From Pedobacter namyangjuensis (lineage in GTDB: Bacteria; Bacteroidota; Bacteroidia; Sphingobacteriales; Sphingobacteriaceae): 64,000 nt of DNA. This document shows positions 45,270 through 53,790 of this stretch, in pieces. Under the pieces are notes generated by a model that was not told the origin of the DNA, ran no database searches, and saw only the letters and a list, made by a program, of their open reading frames with translations. A program made the position numbers and the translations under genes. Location of the stretch: contig NZ_QMHQ01000005.1 in the NCBI RefSeq assembly GCF_003313325.1, positions 120,880 through 184,879 of the forward strand, in the 5' to 3' direction. Each line of letters opens with the position of its first letter. Position 1 is the first letter of the stretch.

Positions 45270-45310
45270 AGGTTTACAAATCCTGCGATAGGGCTTCCAG
45301 ATTACAAATT
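45270..45310. repeat. REP copy 1, broken at the RAYT gene end
   Basis: Contains the hairpin AGGTTTACAAATCCT (45270-45284), a linker (GCGATAGGGCTT), and the left half of a second hairpin (CCAGATTACAAAT) whose right half (CTGG) is absent. The sequence runs directly into the RAYT reading frame, whose TAA stop lies inside the REP. Confidence 0.65.
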
Positions 45311-45706
45311 ATCGAAAAAGTCTTCACTATAAATTTCTTCTCCATGATAACCCTCCTCCCAAAACCATATTCTCCCTTCAAAGTTTAAGGCTTTTAGTAA
45401 CCAATTTTTTCTACTTTCTCGGTGATTTTCTTCTATAGCTTTAAAGATGGCTTTTGAAGTGAACTTTTTAAAATCTCTAATTATATCACTCAAATTATCA
45501 TTTTTTGCACTTACTATAAAGTGGCAATGGTTACTCATAATAACCCAGGCATATATTTCTAATCCTTTTTCTTTCTGACAATGAGTTAGACTATCTAATA
45601 AAATTTCAATATAAATTGGTCGGGTAAAAACATCTACCCATTGATGAACAGTAAACGTTACAAAGTGTACTGCGCCTTGATCTTTAATATGGTAAGCAAA
45701 ACCCAT
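45302..45706 (-). CDS. REP-associated tyrosine transposase (RAYT, Y1_Tnp family), C-terminally truncated
   Basis: 134 residues; the family is usually about 170-190. The HUH metal-binding motif is intact (MSNHCHFI, His60 and His62), as are VHFVTFTVHQWVDVF and FKKFTSKAIFKAI. The reading frame ends at FFDNL, where homologues continue with a segment of the form YIHxNPVxAG, and the stop codon is supplied by the abutting REP sequence. RAYTs mobilise REP sequences as single-stranded DNA. Flanking REP copies on both sides confirm the association. The truncation probably makes the protein inactive or altered. Confidence 0.8.
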   Translation of the reverse strand: MGFAYHIKDQGAVHFVTFTVHQWVDVFTRPIYIEILLDSLTHCQKEKGLEIYAWVIMSNHCHFIVSAKNDNLSDIIRDFKKFTSKAIFKAIEENHRESRKNWLLKALNFEGRIWFWEEGYHGEEIYSEDFFDNL

Positions 45707-45725
45707 ATTTAAATTTATTTAATTA

Positions 45726-45766
45726 GGATTACAAATCCTACGATAGCGCTTGCAAATCTGGAAGAG
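45726..45766. repeat. REP copy 2, left half of second hairpin missing
   Basis: GGATTACAAATCC hairpin (45726-45738), linker ACGATAGCGCTT, and then only the right part GCAAATCTGGAAGAG of the second hairpin. It lies directly upstream of the RAYT start and mirrors the damage seen in copy 1. Confidence 0.6.
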
Positions 45767-45813
45767 TATAAGATTTTTTGGTTTAAGGTATAATTTTAAG
45801 GTAATGAGGAATT

Positions 45814-45935
45814 AGGATTACAAATCCTACGATAGGGCATCCAGATTGCAAATCTGGAAGAGCGTTAACAGTTGTGCTCTTGTGCTCTTCGCGATTTGTA
45901 ATCGCGAAGTTCTTATCGGCGGATTTTTAATCCGC
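45814..45935. repeat. Intact REP cluster with four hairpins
   Basis: Four consecutive inverted repeats with 3-base loops: AGGATT-ACA-AATCCT (45814-45828), TCCAGATT-GCA-AATCTGGA (45840-45858), CTTCGCGATT-TGT-AATCGCGAAG (45887-45909) and GCGGATT-TTT-AATCCGC (45919-45935). All share the core GATT-NNN-AATC, while outer stems differ but remain complementary. They lie between the RAYT region and the 3' end of mntH. Confidence 0.75.
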
Positions 45936-45962
45936 ATATTAAAACTCGGTATATAACAATTC

Positions 45963-47822
45963 CTACCTCACAATTAAAACCGGAATTTCCACTTTATGCC
46001 TAACCGCATCTACGGTAGTACCAAAAATAATATCCTTAATTCCTTTGTGACCATGGGCGCCCATCACCAATAGCTCAATTTCATTTCGGTTACTAATGTC
46101 GGCAATTGCTTTAGCAGTGCCCCCAAAACCAATGTGTGCGCTAGCCTCATAACCCAATTCCATTAAATTAAGTCTGTATTTTTCTAAGTTTTCGGTGTCG
46201 GCTTGGGTTTCGTGATCCATTGCTTTTGTGCCATGATAACGAGCTACAGCTGTTTCTACAACATGAATCAAATAATAGTGCGCATCTTTTCCACCTTGAA
46301 TCAAGGCATGTCTAATAGTATTTCTATCATTTTCAGAGAAATCTACCGTAATGCCAATTTTGGTATAGTTAATCTTTTTAATCTCGCCTATGGCTAGTGC
46401 GTTGCCATGTGGCACATTTCCATCCCTTAATTTTTTGCCCAAAAGTGGATAAACGAAAATATACACAAGCAGTAAGGCTATTAAAATGGCAATAGGGATA
46501 ACGATGGCGTAAATATACCAACCGTCTGCTTCGGCAATCCAGCCATTTATCTCTTCAACTACTAACTTAATGTTTAAGCTTACAATAACTACCGCACTCA
46601 TCCACGCTAAAACCTTTACCCAAGTTTTTATGGTAAAATCCTTCATCTCTTTTTTATCGGATGTAAGATGTATAAGCGGAATAATTGCAAAGCCTAATTG
46701 TAAACTTAGTACCACCTGACTTAAAATCAATAAGCCGCCAAGTGCATCATCGCCAAAAAATAATATGGTGCAAAATGCAGGTATAATTGCCAATAGCCTA
46801 GTAATTAATCTCCTTAGCCAAGGTTGTATTCTTAGGTTTAGGTGGCCTTCCATAATAATCTGACCAGCTAAGGTACCAGTAACGGTAGAGCTTTGTCCGG
46901 CAGCAATAAGAGCTATTGCAAAAAGTGCAGGTGCAATTGGGCCGAATATATTATCCAGCAAACGATGGGCATCTTGAATTTCGGCAACTTCGTGAAAGCC
47001 ATTTTTAAAGAAGGCAGCCGCCGCTAAGATTAAAATGGCAGCATTTACAAAAAAAGCAAGATTTAAGGCAACTGCAGTATCAATAAAGTTAAACTTTATA
47101 GCTTCCTTTATGCCCTTTTTATCACGCTCAAACTTTCTGGTTTGTACCAGAGAGGAGTGGAGGTATAAGTTGTGTGGCATTACCGTAGCACCAATAATAC
47201 CGATAGCGATATACAAAGCCTCACCCGAAAGTAGGCTTGGTTCTAGTCCTTTTACAATTTCACCCACAGAAGGCTCGACAATAAACATCTCCACCAAAAA
47301 TGAAAGGCCAACAATAAATACCATGGAAACAATAAATGCTTCCATTTTACGCATGCCTTTATTTAATAAGAATAGGAGGAGGATGGTATCAAATATGGTA
47401 ATGGAAATGCCCCATATTAACGGTAAGCCAAACAATAAGTTCAAACCGATAGCCATTCCAATAATCTCGGCCAGATCGCAGGCAATAATTGCGGTTTGTG
47501 CTAAAATAAACAGCGGAAAGTTAACCCATTTCGGATACGCATTTCTTGAAGCTTGAGCTAAATCAAGCCCCCTAACTATACCCAAACGAGCACTTAACGA
47601 TTGCAAAAGTAAAGCAATTAAGTTAGACATTAATAGCACCCAAATTAACTGATAGCCAAACTTACTACCGCCGGCAATGTCTGTAGCCCAGTTGCCTGGG
47701 TCCATGTAGCCCACACTAACTAAGTAGGCAGGGCCGATGAAAGCTAAAATTCTACGCCAACCTTTACGTTTATCCGTGGCAACGCTGTTATGTACTTCGC
47801 TTAACGATTGCTTTTCGCTCAT
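45963..47822 (-). CDS. mntH: NRAMP-family Mn(II)/Fe(II) transporter fused to a universal stress protein domain
   Basis: 619 residues. An 11-TM NRAMP transporter covers about 25-445 with metal-site motifs DPGNW (TM1) and MPHNLYLHSS (TM6). A C-terminal UspA domain (about 475-619) carries the nucleotide motif GAHGHKGIKDIIFGTTVDAV. NRAMP proteins import Mn(II) with protons across the inner membrane. The Usp fusion occurs in other Bacteroidota and may gate transport by ATP/AMP (inference). The gene overlaps mntR by 4 bp (ATGA); expression should follow the MntR operator at 48497. Confidence 0.94.
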   Translation of the reverse strand: MSEKQSLSEVHNSVATDKRKGWRRILAFIGPAYLVSVGYMDPGNWATDIAGGSKFGYQLIWVLLMSNLIALLLQSLSARLGIVRGLDLAQASRNAYPKWVNFPLFILAQTAIIACDLAEIIGMAIGLNLLFGLPLIWGISITIFDTILLLFLLNKGMRKMEAFIVSMVFIVGLSFLVEMFIVEPSVGEIVKGLEPSLLSGEALYIAIGIIGATVMPHNLYLHSSLVQTRKFERDKKGIKEAIKFNFIDTAVALNLAFFVNAAILILAAAAFFKNGFHEVAEIQDAHRLLDNIFGPIAPALFAIALIAAGQSSTVTGTLAGQIIMEGHLNLRIQPWLRRLITRLLAIIPAFCTILFFGDDALGGLLILSQVVLSLQLGFAIIPLIHLTSDKKEMKDFTIKTWVKVLAWMSAVVIVSLNIKLVVEEINGWIAEADGWYIYAIVIPIAILIALLLVYIFVYPLLGKKLRDGNVPHGNALAIGEIKKINYTKIGITVDFSENDRNTIRHALIQGGKDAHYYLIHVVETAVARYHGTKAMDHETQADTENLEKYRLNLMELGYEASAHIGFGGTAKAIADISNRNEIELLVMGAHGHKGIKDIIFGTTVDAVRHKVEIPVLIVR

Positions 47823-48475
47823 TTGTTTTTGCTAATTAAAAGGTGTTTAGCTACTTCTCTACTCAAATTTAATTTGTTGCCATTGCAAAGAATTTCAACT
47901 GATCCATCAAAATCTACAATTTCTATCACCTCAATCTTTTTGCCTAAGGTTAAACCCAATTTTTCTAAATGTTTTAAAAATGCCGATGAGTGCTCACTTA
48001 CACCGGTAATTGTTCCTTTTTCGCCAGTTGGCAATTTGCTCAGCTTAACAAAAGAGAGGTCGGCAAAGTTTCCATATTTATCAGGTATCGGGTCGCCATG
48101 TGGATCAACCTTCGGAAAATCCAAAAATTCGTCCAATCGTTCTGTTAGCAATGTTGATTTAATGTGCTCTAATTCTTCCGCAACATCGTGCACTTCATCC
48201 CATTTAAAACCAAGCTTATCTACTAAAAAAACTTCCCAAAGCCTATGTTTTCTAATGATATTTATAGCGGTAGACTTACCGTTTTCGGTTAAATTAACCC
48301 CTTGATACTTTACATAGTCGACCAATTCTTTTTCCGCAAGCTTTTTTAACATGTCTGTAACCGATGCAGCTTTAGTTTGCATCTTTTCTGCAATAGCATT
48401 TGTTTGCACAGGATTGCTTACAACAGAAAGGTGGTAAATGGTTTTCAGGTAGTTCTCTTCGGTGTACGACTGCAT
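47819..48475 (-). CDS. mntR: DtxR/MntR-family metal-dependent transcriptional repressor
   Basis: 218 residues from ATG 48475. An in-frame TTG at 48505 would lie inside the operator and -7 box, so it is rejected. Winged-helix DNA-binding domain about 1-65 (TEENYLKTIYHLS; TKAASVTDMLKKL), dimerisation/metal domain about 66-140 with Glu and His ligands (HRLWEVFL, HDVAEELEHI), and a FeoA/SH3-like domain about 150-215. It represses metal-uptake genes when Mn(II) or Fe(II) is sufficient. It is the first gene of the mntR-mntH operon; its own promoter carries the TTTAGA-N4-TCTAAA palindrome. Confidence 0.93.
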   Translation of the reverse strand: MQSYTEENYLKTIYHLSVVSNPVQTNAIAEKMQTKAASVTDMLKKLAEKELVDYVKYQGVNLTENGKSTAINIIRKHRLWEVFLVDKLGFKWDEVHDVAEELEHIKSTLLTERLDEFLDFPKVDPHGDPIPDKYGNFADLSFVKLSKLPTGEKGTITGVSEHSSAFLKHLEKLGLTLGKKIEVIEIVDFDGSVEILCNGNKLNLSREVAKHLLISKNK

Positions 48476-48496
48476 TTTTGGGTGTCTAATAATTAG

Positions 48497-48512
48497 TTTA
48501 GACAAATCTAAA
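48497..48512 (-). promoter_or_regulatory. Putative MntR operator overlapping the mntR -7 box
   Basis: Palindrome TTTAGACAAATCTAAA. Read on the minus strand, positions 48510-48503 are TAGATTTG, an exact TAnnTTTG -7 box, so the operator covers the promoter. The ATG of mntR is 22 bp downstream. Confidence 0.7.
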
Positions 48513-48615
48513 AATAAATTGTAAAATAAATGCCATTTATAATAGGTTTTTGTAGAATAATATTTGGCAAATAGACGTTACTATTCTACCTTTGGCTATC
48601 AAACCAATTACCACT

Positions 48616-49086
48616 ATGGCAGCAGAACTAGATAAAATCGATTTTAAAATTCTTAAACTTTTACAGGAAAACGGAAGAATTACCAATTTACTGCTTTCGC
48701 AAGAGATCGGACTTTCGCCAGCGCCTACTTTAGAAAGAGTACGAAAACTAGAGATGTCTGGTTTTATTAAAAGTTACCATGCTCTGGTAGATGAAGAGAA
48801 ATTGGGCTTAGGTATCAAGACATTTATTCAAGTTCAGCTAGACTTCCATAAAAATAATACTATTCAGATATTTTTAGATGAGGTTAACAGCATTAAAGAG
48901 GTAACCGAATGTCACCACGTAACGGGTCAGGCAGATTTTCTTTTAAAGGTTTATGTAAATGATATTAAATCGTACGAACGTTTAATTATGGATAAAATCA
49001 GTAAGATCTCTGTAGTTAAAACCTTCCAGACGATGATGATTATGTCTACCACCAAGAAAGAGCCAATCGTACCTTTAGAATATTAA
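48616..49086 (+). CDS. Lrp/AsnC-family transcriptional regulator
   Basis: 156 residues from ATG 48616 (MAAELDKIDFKILKLLQENG); an in-frame TTG 24 bp upstream is less likely. N-terminal HTH about 5-55 (RITNLLLSQEIGLSPAPTLERVRKL) and C-terminal RAM ligand-binding domain about 65-150 (ECHHVTGQADFLLKVYV). It probably senses an amino acid; target genes are unknown. It is divergent from mntR and followed by trxB, which has its own promoter. Confidence 0.93.
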   Translation: MAAELDKIDFKILKLLQENGRITNLLLSQEIGLSPAPTLERVRKLEMSGFIKSYHALVDEEKLGLGIKTFIQVQLDFHKNNTIQIFLDEVNSIKEVTECHHVTGQADFLLKVYVNDIKSYERLIMDKISKISVVKTFQTMMIMSTTKKEPIVPLEY

Positions 49087-49129
49087 GATTATTTATTTAT
49101 CTTTCTAATTTCATCTTTGTTGTATCGCT

Positions 49130-49160
49130 TTGCGCTTTTAAGTGCTAAAGCTTAAATTTG
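49130..49160 (+). promoter_or_regulatory. Promoter of trxB
   Basis: -33 TTGC from 49130, 20-bp spacer, -7 box TAAATTTG at 49153-49160, 21 bp before the ATG at 49181. It fits the Bacteroidota consensus exactly. Confidence 0.85.
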
Positions 49161-49180
49161 CATTTTACAAGAACAAAACC

Positions 49181-50149
49181 ATGTCTCAAGAACAAGAAAT
49201 AGAACACGTACAGTGTTTAATTATAGGCTCTGGCCCTGCCGGATATACCGCGGCAATTTATGCTGCTCGTGCAGATTTGAAACCAGTAATGTACACCGGA
49301 ATGGAAATGGGCGGACAATTAACCCAAACCACCGATGTAGATAATTTTCCGGGTTACCCTAACGGGATTATGGGCCCAGAAATGATGGAAGACTTTAGAA
49401 AACAAGCCGAGCGTTTTGGTACACAAATCCGTTTCGGTTATGTAAGTTCTGTTGATTTCACTACGCTTCCGCATAAAGTTGTGGTAGATGAAATTAAAAC
49501 CATTACCGCCGATACTGTAATTATTGCTACTGGCGCAAAAGCAAAATGGTTAGGTTTGCCGAGCGAGCAAAAATATAATGGTTTTGGAGTATCTGCATGT
49601 GCTGTTTGCGATGGCTTTTTCTTTAAAGGACAAGACGTTGCAATTGTTGGCGCTGGAGATACGGCTGCCGAAGAGGCAACCTATTTAGCTAAACTTTGTA
49701 AAAAAGTTTACATGTTGGTGCGCAGAGACGAGTTTAGGGCATCTAAAGCAATGGTTCACCGTGTGTTAAATACTCCAAACATCGAAGTAATTTATGATAC
49801 CGAAGCAACTGAAGTTATAGGTAATGGAAAGAATGTTACCGGCATTAGAACCATAAACCATAAAACACAAGAAGAAAAAACCATCGACGTAGAAGGTTTC
49901 TTTGTGGCAATTGGGCATAAACCTAATACGGATATTTTTAAAGGTTGGTTAACGATGGACGAAACTGGTTACTTAAAAACTTTGCCAGGCACATCTAAAA
50001 CTAATATTGAAGGAGTATTTGCCTGTGGCGATGTTCAAGATCATTATTACCGCCAAGCAATTACGGCTGCGGGTTCTGGCTGTATGGCAGCTTTAGATGC
50101 AGAACGTTATTTGGCTGCTAAAAGCGATGAAGTAAAGGTTTTATTCTAA
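49181..50149 (+). CDS. trxB: Thioredoxin-disulfide reductase
   Basis: 322 residues from ATG 49181 (a GTG at 49142 lies upstream of the -7 box and is excluded). FAD-binding GSGPAGYTAAIYAAR, redox-active Cys140-Ala-Val-Cys143, NADPH-binding GAGDTAAEEATYLA and the C-terminal FAD motif FACGDVQDHYYRQAITAAGSG (residues around 282-302, conserved Asp). It reduces thioredoxin with NADPH in the cytoplasm. A strong terminator follows. Confidence 0.97.
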   Translation: MSQEQEIEHVQCLIIGSGPAGYTAAIYAARADLKPVMYTGMEMGGQLTQTTDVDNFPGYPNGIMGPEMMEDFRKQAERFGTQIRFGYVSSVDFTTLPHKVVVDEIKTITADTVIIATGAKAKWLGLPSEQKYNGFGVSACAVCDGFFFKGQDVAIVGAGDTAAEEATYLAKLCKKVYMLVRRDEFRASKAMVHRVLNTPNIEVIYDTEATEVIGNGKNVTGIRTINHKTQEEKTIDVEGFFVAIGHKPNTDIFKGWLTMDETGYLKTLPGTSKTNIEGVFACGDVQDHYYRQAITAAGSGCMAALDAERYLAAKSDEVKVLF

Positions 50150-50168
50150 GCCTTTTTATTATAAATAG

Positions 50169-50201
50169 AAAAGCGCTGTGTTTTACACAGCGCTTTTTTT
50201 T
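50169..50201 (+). terminator. Rho-independent terminator of trxB
   Basis: 13-bp stem AAAAGCGCTGTGT / ACACAGCGCTTTT with a TTT loop, followed by a T-run. The remaining spacer to 50376 contains a degenerate motif resembling the 'CGTCATTGC...GCAATCC' intergenic repeats of this lineage (50223-50255) and no gene. Confidence 0.92.
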
Positions 50202-50376
50202 GTAGCTAAGAAATAATTCTCAGTCGTCATTGCCAGCTCGATTAGCAATCCTAATGATAGGATAGGTAAGGGAGAAAATCGTTTTTACAAAATGATCGCT
50301 GTTTTAAGACTCGCGAAGTTTTTATCAAAATAAATTTTATAAAACCTCGTAAATCTTCACCTAAACCTCAGCCTTT

Positions 50377-53184
50377 TTACTTAATCAATATCGGCTCACC
50401 AAAACCTAAGGCGCTTAATCTTGGCAATTGTGTTTTAGCATCACCTACAAATAACCAAATCATTTTATTTGCATCTAGATATTTCTTAGCTAATGCCTGA
50501 ATTTCAGCTATGCTCATATTTTTAACGATTTCTTCACGCTCTTTAACATAATCTGCTTTCCATCCGTACTTACTAATATTCTCTAACATATTTAATTTAG
50601 ATCCCGCAGTTTCAAAAGCCCTTGCATTACTTTTTATTAAGAAGCCTTTGGTTGTTGCTAAATCCTTATCGCTGTAGTTTTTGCCATAGTTCTCTAAAAT
50701 CTCTTTTACGGCTTGTGCAGATTCTAGCGTAACATTGGTTCTTACGTTACTTGCAATTGTAAAGGGTCCAACATTGTTGGTTCCCGAAAAGCCAGAGTTT
50801 ATGCCATAGGTATAGCCTTTTCCTTCACGCAATTGCTGGGTAAGCTGTGACGCAAAACCACCACCACCCAGTATATAATTCATAACCGTGACAGGATAAT
50901 AATCTTTGTCGGTTGCAGCCAATGCCGGGTAACCAAATCTAATTACAGACTGCTTCGCATCTGGAACATCGTAAAAATAGATTTGCGATTTGGTGGGTGC
51001 AATGGGCTTAACAAGTGTTGGCGGAGCAACTGTTTTGTTTTTCCAAAGGTTGGCAAGGCTTGCTAAGGAATTGGTAATAGTTGTTTTATTAAGCGAGCCT
51101 ACTACATGCATACGAGCAATAGAAGGAGATAGGTTTTTACTGTAATATGCTTTAAGGTCGTCGAGCGTGATCTTATTTACACTCTCTAATGTGCCCAAAG
51201 TATTTTTAGAGCGAATATTATCTTTACCATACAGTAACTGATTGTAGGTATTTTGGGCAATAGCGCCTGGGTTAGCTTCCTGCTGGCGAATTTGGCTGAT
51301 TACATTTTGTTTAAGTAGATCAAATTCCTTAACATCCCAACGTGGTTCTAGCAAAATCTCTTGCAGTAATGCTAAAGTTGCGGTGTAATTTCTAGCCAAA
51401 GTAGTTACCCTTACACGAATATCTTCGGCACTTGATGAAAAGTTAATGCTTGCGCCCAACTGTTCAATGGCATCTTCCAATTGCTCTGGCGTTTTGTTTT
51501 TGGTGCCTTGGGTCATCATTTTGGCCATTAAATTGGCAACTCCAATTTTATTAATGTCTTCCAAAAGCATTCCTCCATCCATCACCAATTCAAATTGTAC
51601 TAGTGGAACTTCGTTGTTTTCGATCCCATATAACTTTAAGCCATTGTTTAACTGATCGGTCCAAATTGTTGGCGTTTTAATTTCTGGTGTTTTGCCATAC
51701 GCAGGCTCTTTGCTACGGTCGAAACTAGATGGCGTACGCGTGTAAGTTGCATTGGCAGATGCATCGATGCTTTCTTCGGCACCTTGTACAATCGCTTCTT
51801 CCACTACATCGGCTTTGGTAGAACCTTCTAAAGCTAACGCTATTTCCCCTTTGGGTACAAAACTCGTTGCTACATAGTTTTTGTTCTTAATGTATTTCTC
51901 GTAAACCCTTTTTACATCTGCGGTAGTTACCGCCAAGGTGCTGTTAATATCTTTTTCGGTAAAGCCCGGGTCGCCGGCAAAAATATTATACTGTGCTAGC
52001 TGACTGCCTTTGCCCAATACGCTAGAAAGCGATGAATAAAATCCAGTTTCCAGGCCAGCTTTAATTCTGCTCAAGTCCTTCTCGCTAATGCCTTCTTTTT
52101 CAAATTTTGCGAAAGCTTCGCCAACCGCTGCTGCGGCTAAGTCTAAATCCTTTCCGGCAAAAGCACGTACAGATAAATGCATCTGACCAGCCAATTCTGC
52201 CGTTATGTTAAACATGCTTACATTCGAAGTAAGCTTTTTATCTTCTACCAGAACATTGTACAAAGGTGCTTTTTTACCTTCAGAAAGGTATTGTGCTAAA
52301 ACCTGCAGTGCATACGAATCTGGATGGTATTCCTCTACGGTAGGCCAAACCATAGTTAGTTCGGGCAATTTCGCAAAGTTATCCTCGTGATAAACTTTTA
52401 TCGTTTGTTTAACAATAGCTCGCTGTTTAGGTAGTTCGGGCAAAGCTTCTCCAGGTTTTATCTCATTAAAATATTTCTCCACCCATTTACGGGCTTGTAC
52501 TTTATCAAAATCGCCAGCCAAAACTAGTGTTACATTATTTGGAACATACCACCTGTTAAAAAATTCCTTAACATCTGCTAGCGTTGCGTTTTGCAAATCT
52601 TCTAAAGAACCAATTACTTGCCAGTTGTAAGGATGGTTGGCCGGGTACAACTGCTTGTTAATCACGTAATAGGTATGCCCGTAAGGGTTATTGTCGTAAC
52701 TCTGGCGTTTTTCGTTTTTTACCACCTGTTTTTCCTTAGCTAAAACCGGATCGGTAACCGTGTTTATAAACCAGCCTAATTTATCGGCCTCTGCCCAAAT
52801 CATTTTTTCTAATGCATCATTTGGTACGGTTTGCAGGTAGTTTGTTCGGTCTGTATTGGTAGAACCATTTGCGCCAGAACCACCAATCCTGGCCGTCATT
52901 TTATCCAAGCCACCTTTACCCAGGTTTTCTGACTCTAAAAAGAGCAAATGCTCAAATAAATGCGCAAAACCAGTTCTTCCAGGTTTTTCCCTAGCCGAGC
53001 CCACGTGTGCGGTTAGCGATACTGCTACAACTGGGTCGGAGCGGTCGATGTGAAAAATAACCTGAAGCCCGTTAGCAAGGGTAAACTTCTCGTAGTCTAT
53101 TTTGAAGCTTGCTTTAGGAGCTGTTTGTTGTGCCGATGCTACAGAAGAAAGAAGCACAAGGGCAGAAAGAAAAATGCGACGCAT
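50377..53184 (-). CDS. M16 family (pitrilysin-like) zinc metalloprotease, two-domain
   Basis: 935 residues from ATG 53184, which begins the signal peptide MRRIFLSALVLLSSVASAQ; the frame is open to 53268 but that extension enters a repeat. The N-terminal M16 half has the inverted zinc motif H75-L-F-E78-H79 with a downstream Glu (EKQVVKNEKRQS region). The C-terminal half is an inactive M16 domain with the R/Y substrate-binding segment (GGGGFASQLTQQLREGKGYTYG area). It is a periplasmic peptidase degrading medium-size peptides. Single gene. Confidence 0.93.
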   Translation of the reverse strand: MRRIFLSALVLLSSVASAQQTAPKASFKIDYEKFTLANGLQVIFHIDRSDPVVAVSLTAHVGSAREKPGRTGFAHLFEHLLFLESENLGKGGLDKMTARIGGSGANGSTNTDRTNYLQTVPNDALEKMIWAEADKLGWFINTVTDPVLAKEKQVVKNEKRQSYDNNPYGHTYYVINKQLYPANHPYNWQVIGSLEDLQNATLADVKEFFNRWYVPNNVTLVLAGDFDKVQARKWVEKYFNEIKPGEALPELPKQRAIVKQTIKVYHEDNFAKLPELTMVWPTVEEYHPDSYALQVLAQYLSEGKKAPLYNVLVEDKKLTSNVSMFNITAELAGQMHLSVRAFAGKDLDLAAAAVGEAFAKFEKEGISEKDLSRIKAGLETGFYSSLSSVLGKGSQLAQYNIFAGDPGFTEKDINSTLAVTTADVKRVYEKYIKNKNYVATSFVPKGEIALALEGSTKADVVEEAIVQGAEESIDASANATYTRTPSSFDRSKEPAYGKTPEIKTPTIWTDQLNNGLKLYGIENNEVPLVQFELVMDGGMLLEDINKIGVANLMAKMMTQGTKNKTPEQLEDAIEQLGASINFSSSAEDIRVRVTTLARNYTATLALLQEILLEPRWDVKEFDLLKQNVISQIRQQEANPGAIAQNTYNQLLYGKDNIRSKNTLGTLESVNKITLDDLKAYYSKNLSPSIARMHVVGSLNKTTITNSLASLANLWKNKTVAPPTLVKPIAPTKSQIYFYDVPDAKQSVIRFGYPALAATDKDYYPVTVMNYILGGGGFASQLTQQLREGKGYTYGINSGFSGTNNVGPFTIASNVRTNVTLESAQAVKEILENYGKNYSDKDLATTKGFLIKSNARAFETAGSKLNMLENISKYGWKADYVKEREEIVKNMSIAEIQALAKKYLDANKMIWLFVGDAKTQLPRLSALGFGEPILIK

Positions 53185-53267
53185 ATACTTAGATTTAGGA
53201 GTGTAAGGAGATGATATAAAGCTATTTATTTTTGGCCTAATAACAAAACGAAGTAGCCTACGATGCA

Positions 53268-53400
53268 TTTTTTTTGAAAAGCAAAGCCTGTGGTTCTTTT
53301 GTTTTGCTAGCCCCGCCCTCGCTTCAAGCCTCTCCCTGCGGGATTCGGGCTTTCTCGCTAGGGGTCGGGTTTATTGCCCTTAGTGTTGTGAGCACTTAAG
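53268..53400. repeat. Half-element related to the 32818-33090 inverted-repeat element
   Basis: Begins with the same end TTTTTTTTGAAAAGCAAA (53268-53285). Further in it shares TCGGGTTTA and TAGTGTTGTG with the reverse complement of the 32818 element. No opposite terminal repeat is present, so it is truncated or a one-ended derivative. It abuts the M16 promoter region. Confidence 0.5.
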
Positions 53401-53735
53401 TTAAGCGTTGGCGGGGACGCCAACGTTGGAGTGACCCTAGGTTGTCGTATCGCCAACGTTCTAAATAATAACAAAATGGAGTCGTGTTACTGTACTCCAT
53501 GATAGATTGCTTCGCCTTGCGAAGAGCAAAGCTTGCAAAGACGTAATTATCGTTCAGGCTTAGGATTTATATTATGCGATTTGCCAATAAGCTTGGTAAG
53601 TGTAATTAAGTACTCGTGCAATAAATTGTATCGCCTTGCGAAATACGATATTTCCATTTAGAAATTGTAAGACTAACAAACCAACCAACTAAAAAACCAA
53701 CCAACCAACCTTTATTCGTAAACACAGCGTTACAA
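53401..53735. other. Non-coding spacer with hairpin, REP-like remnants and CCAA tandem repeats
   Basis: Contains a perfect hairpin CGTTGGCG-GGGA-CGCCAACG (about 53405-53424), whose CCAACG motif recurs at about 53453. It also has fragments of the form GATTGCTTCGCCTTGCGAAG that resemble degenerate intergenic repeats, and a CCAA tandem stretch at 53677-53710. No open frame with coding character was seen. Confidence 0.5.
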
Positions 53736-53767
53736 TTGTCAGATTAACATTTAAAAAAGTAGATTTG
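53736..53767 (+). promoter_or_regulatory. Promoter of the DUF2264 gene
   Basis: -33 TTG at 53736-53738, 21-bp spacer, -7 box TAGATTTG at 53760-53767, 23 bp before the ATG at 53791. Confidence 0.7.
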
Positions 53768-53790
53768 AGTTTGAAGATATAAACCACGGT

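Noticed and set aside
48476..48505. Longer MntR start at TTG 48505
   Set aside because: That codon lies in the operator and -7 box; ATG 48475 gives the usual family N terminus.
53185..53268. N-terminal extension of the M16 protease to 53268
   Set aside because: Reads into the repeat element; ATG 53184 begins a normal signal peptide.
53677..53710. CCAA repeats considered as a CRISPR or microsatellite locus
   Set aside because: No repeat-spacer structure and no cas genes; only a short low-complexity stretch.
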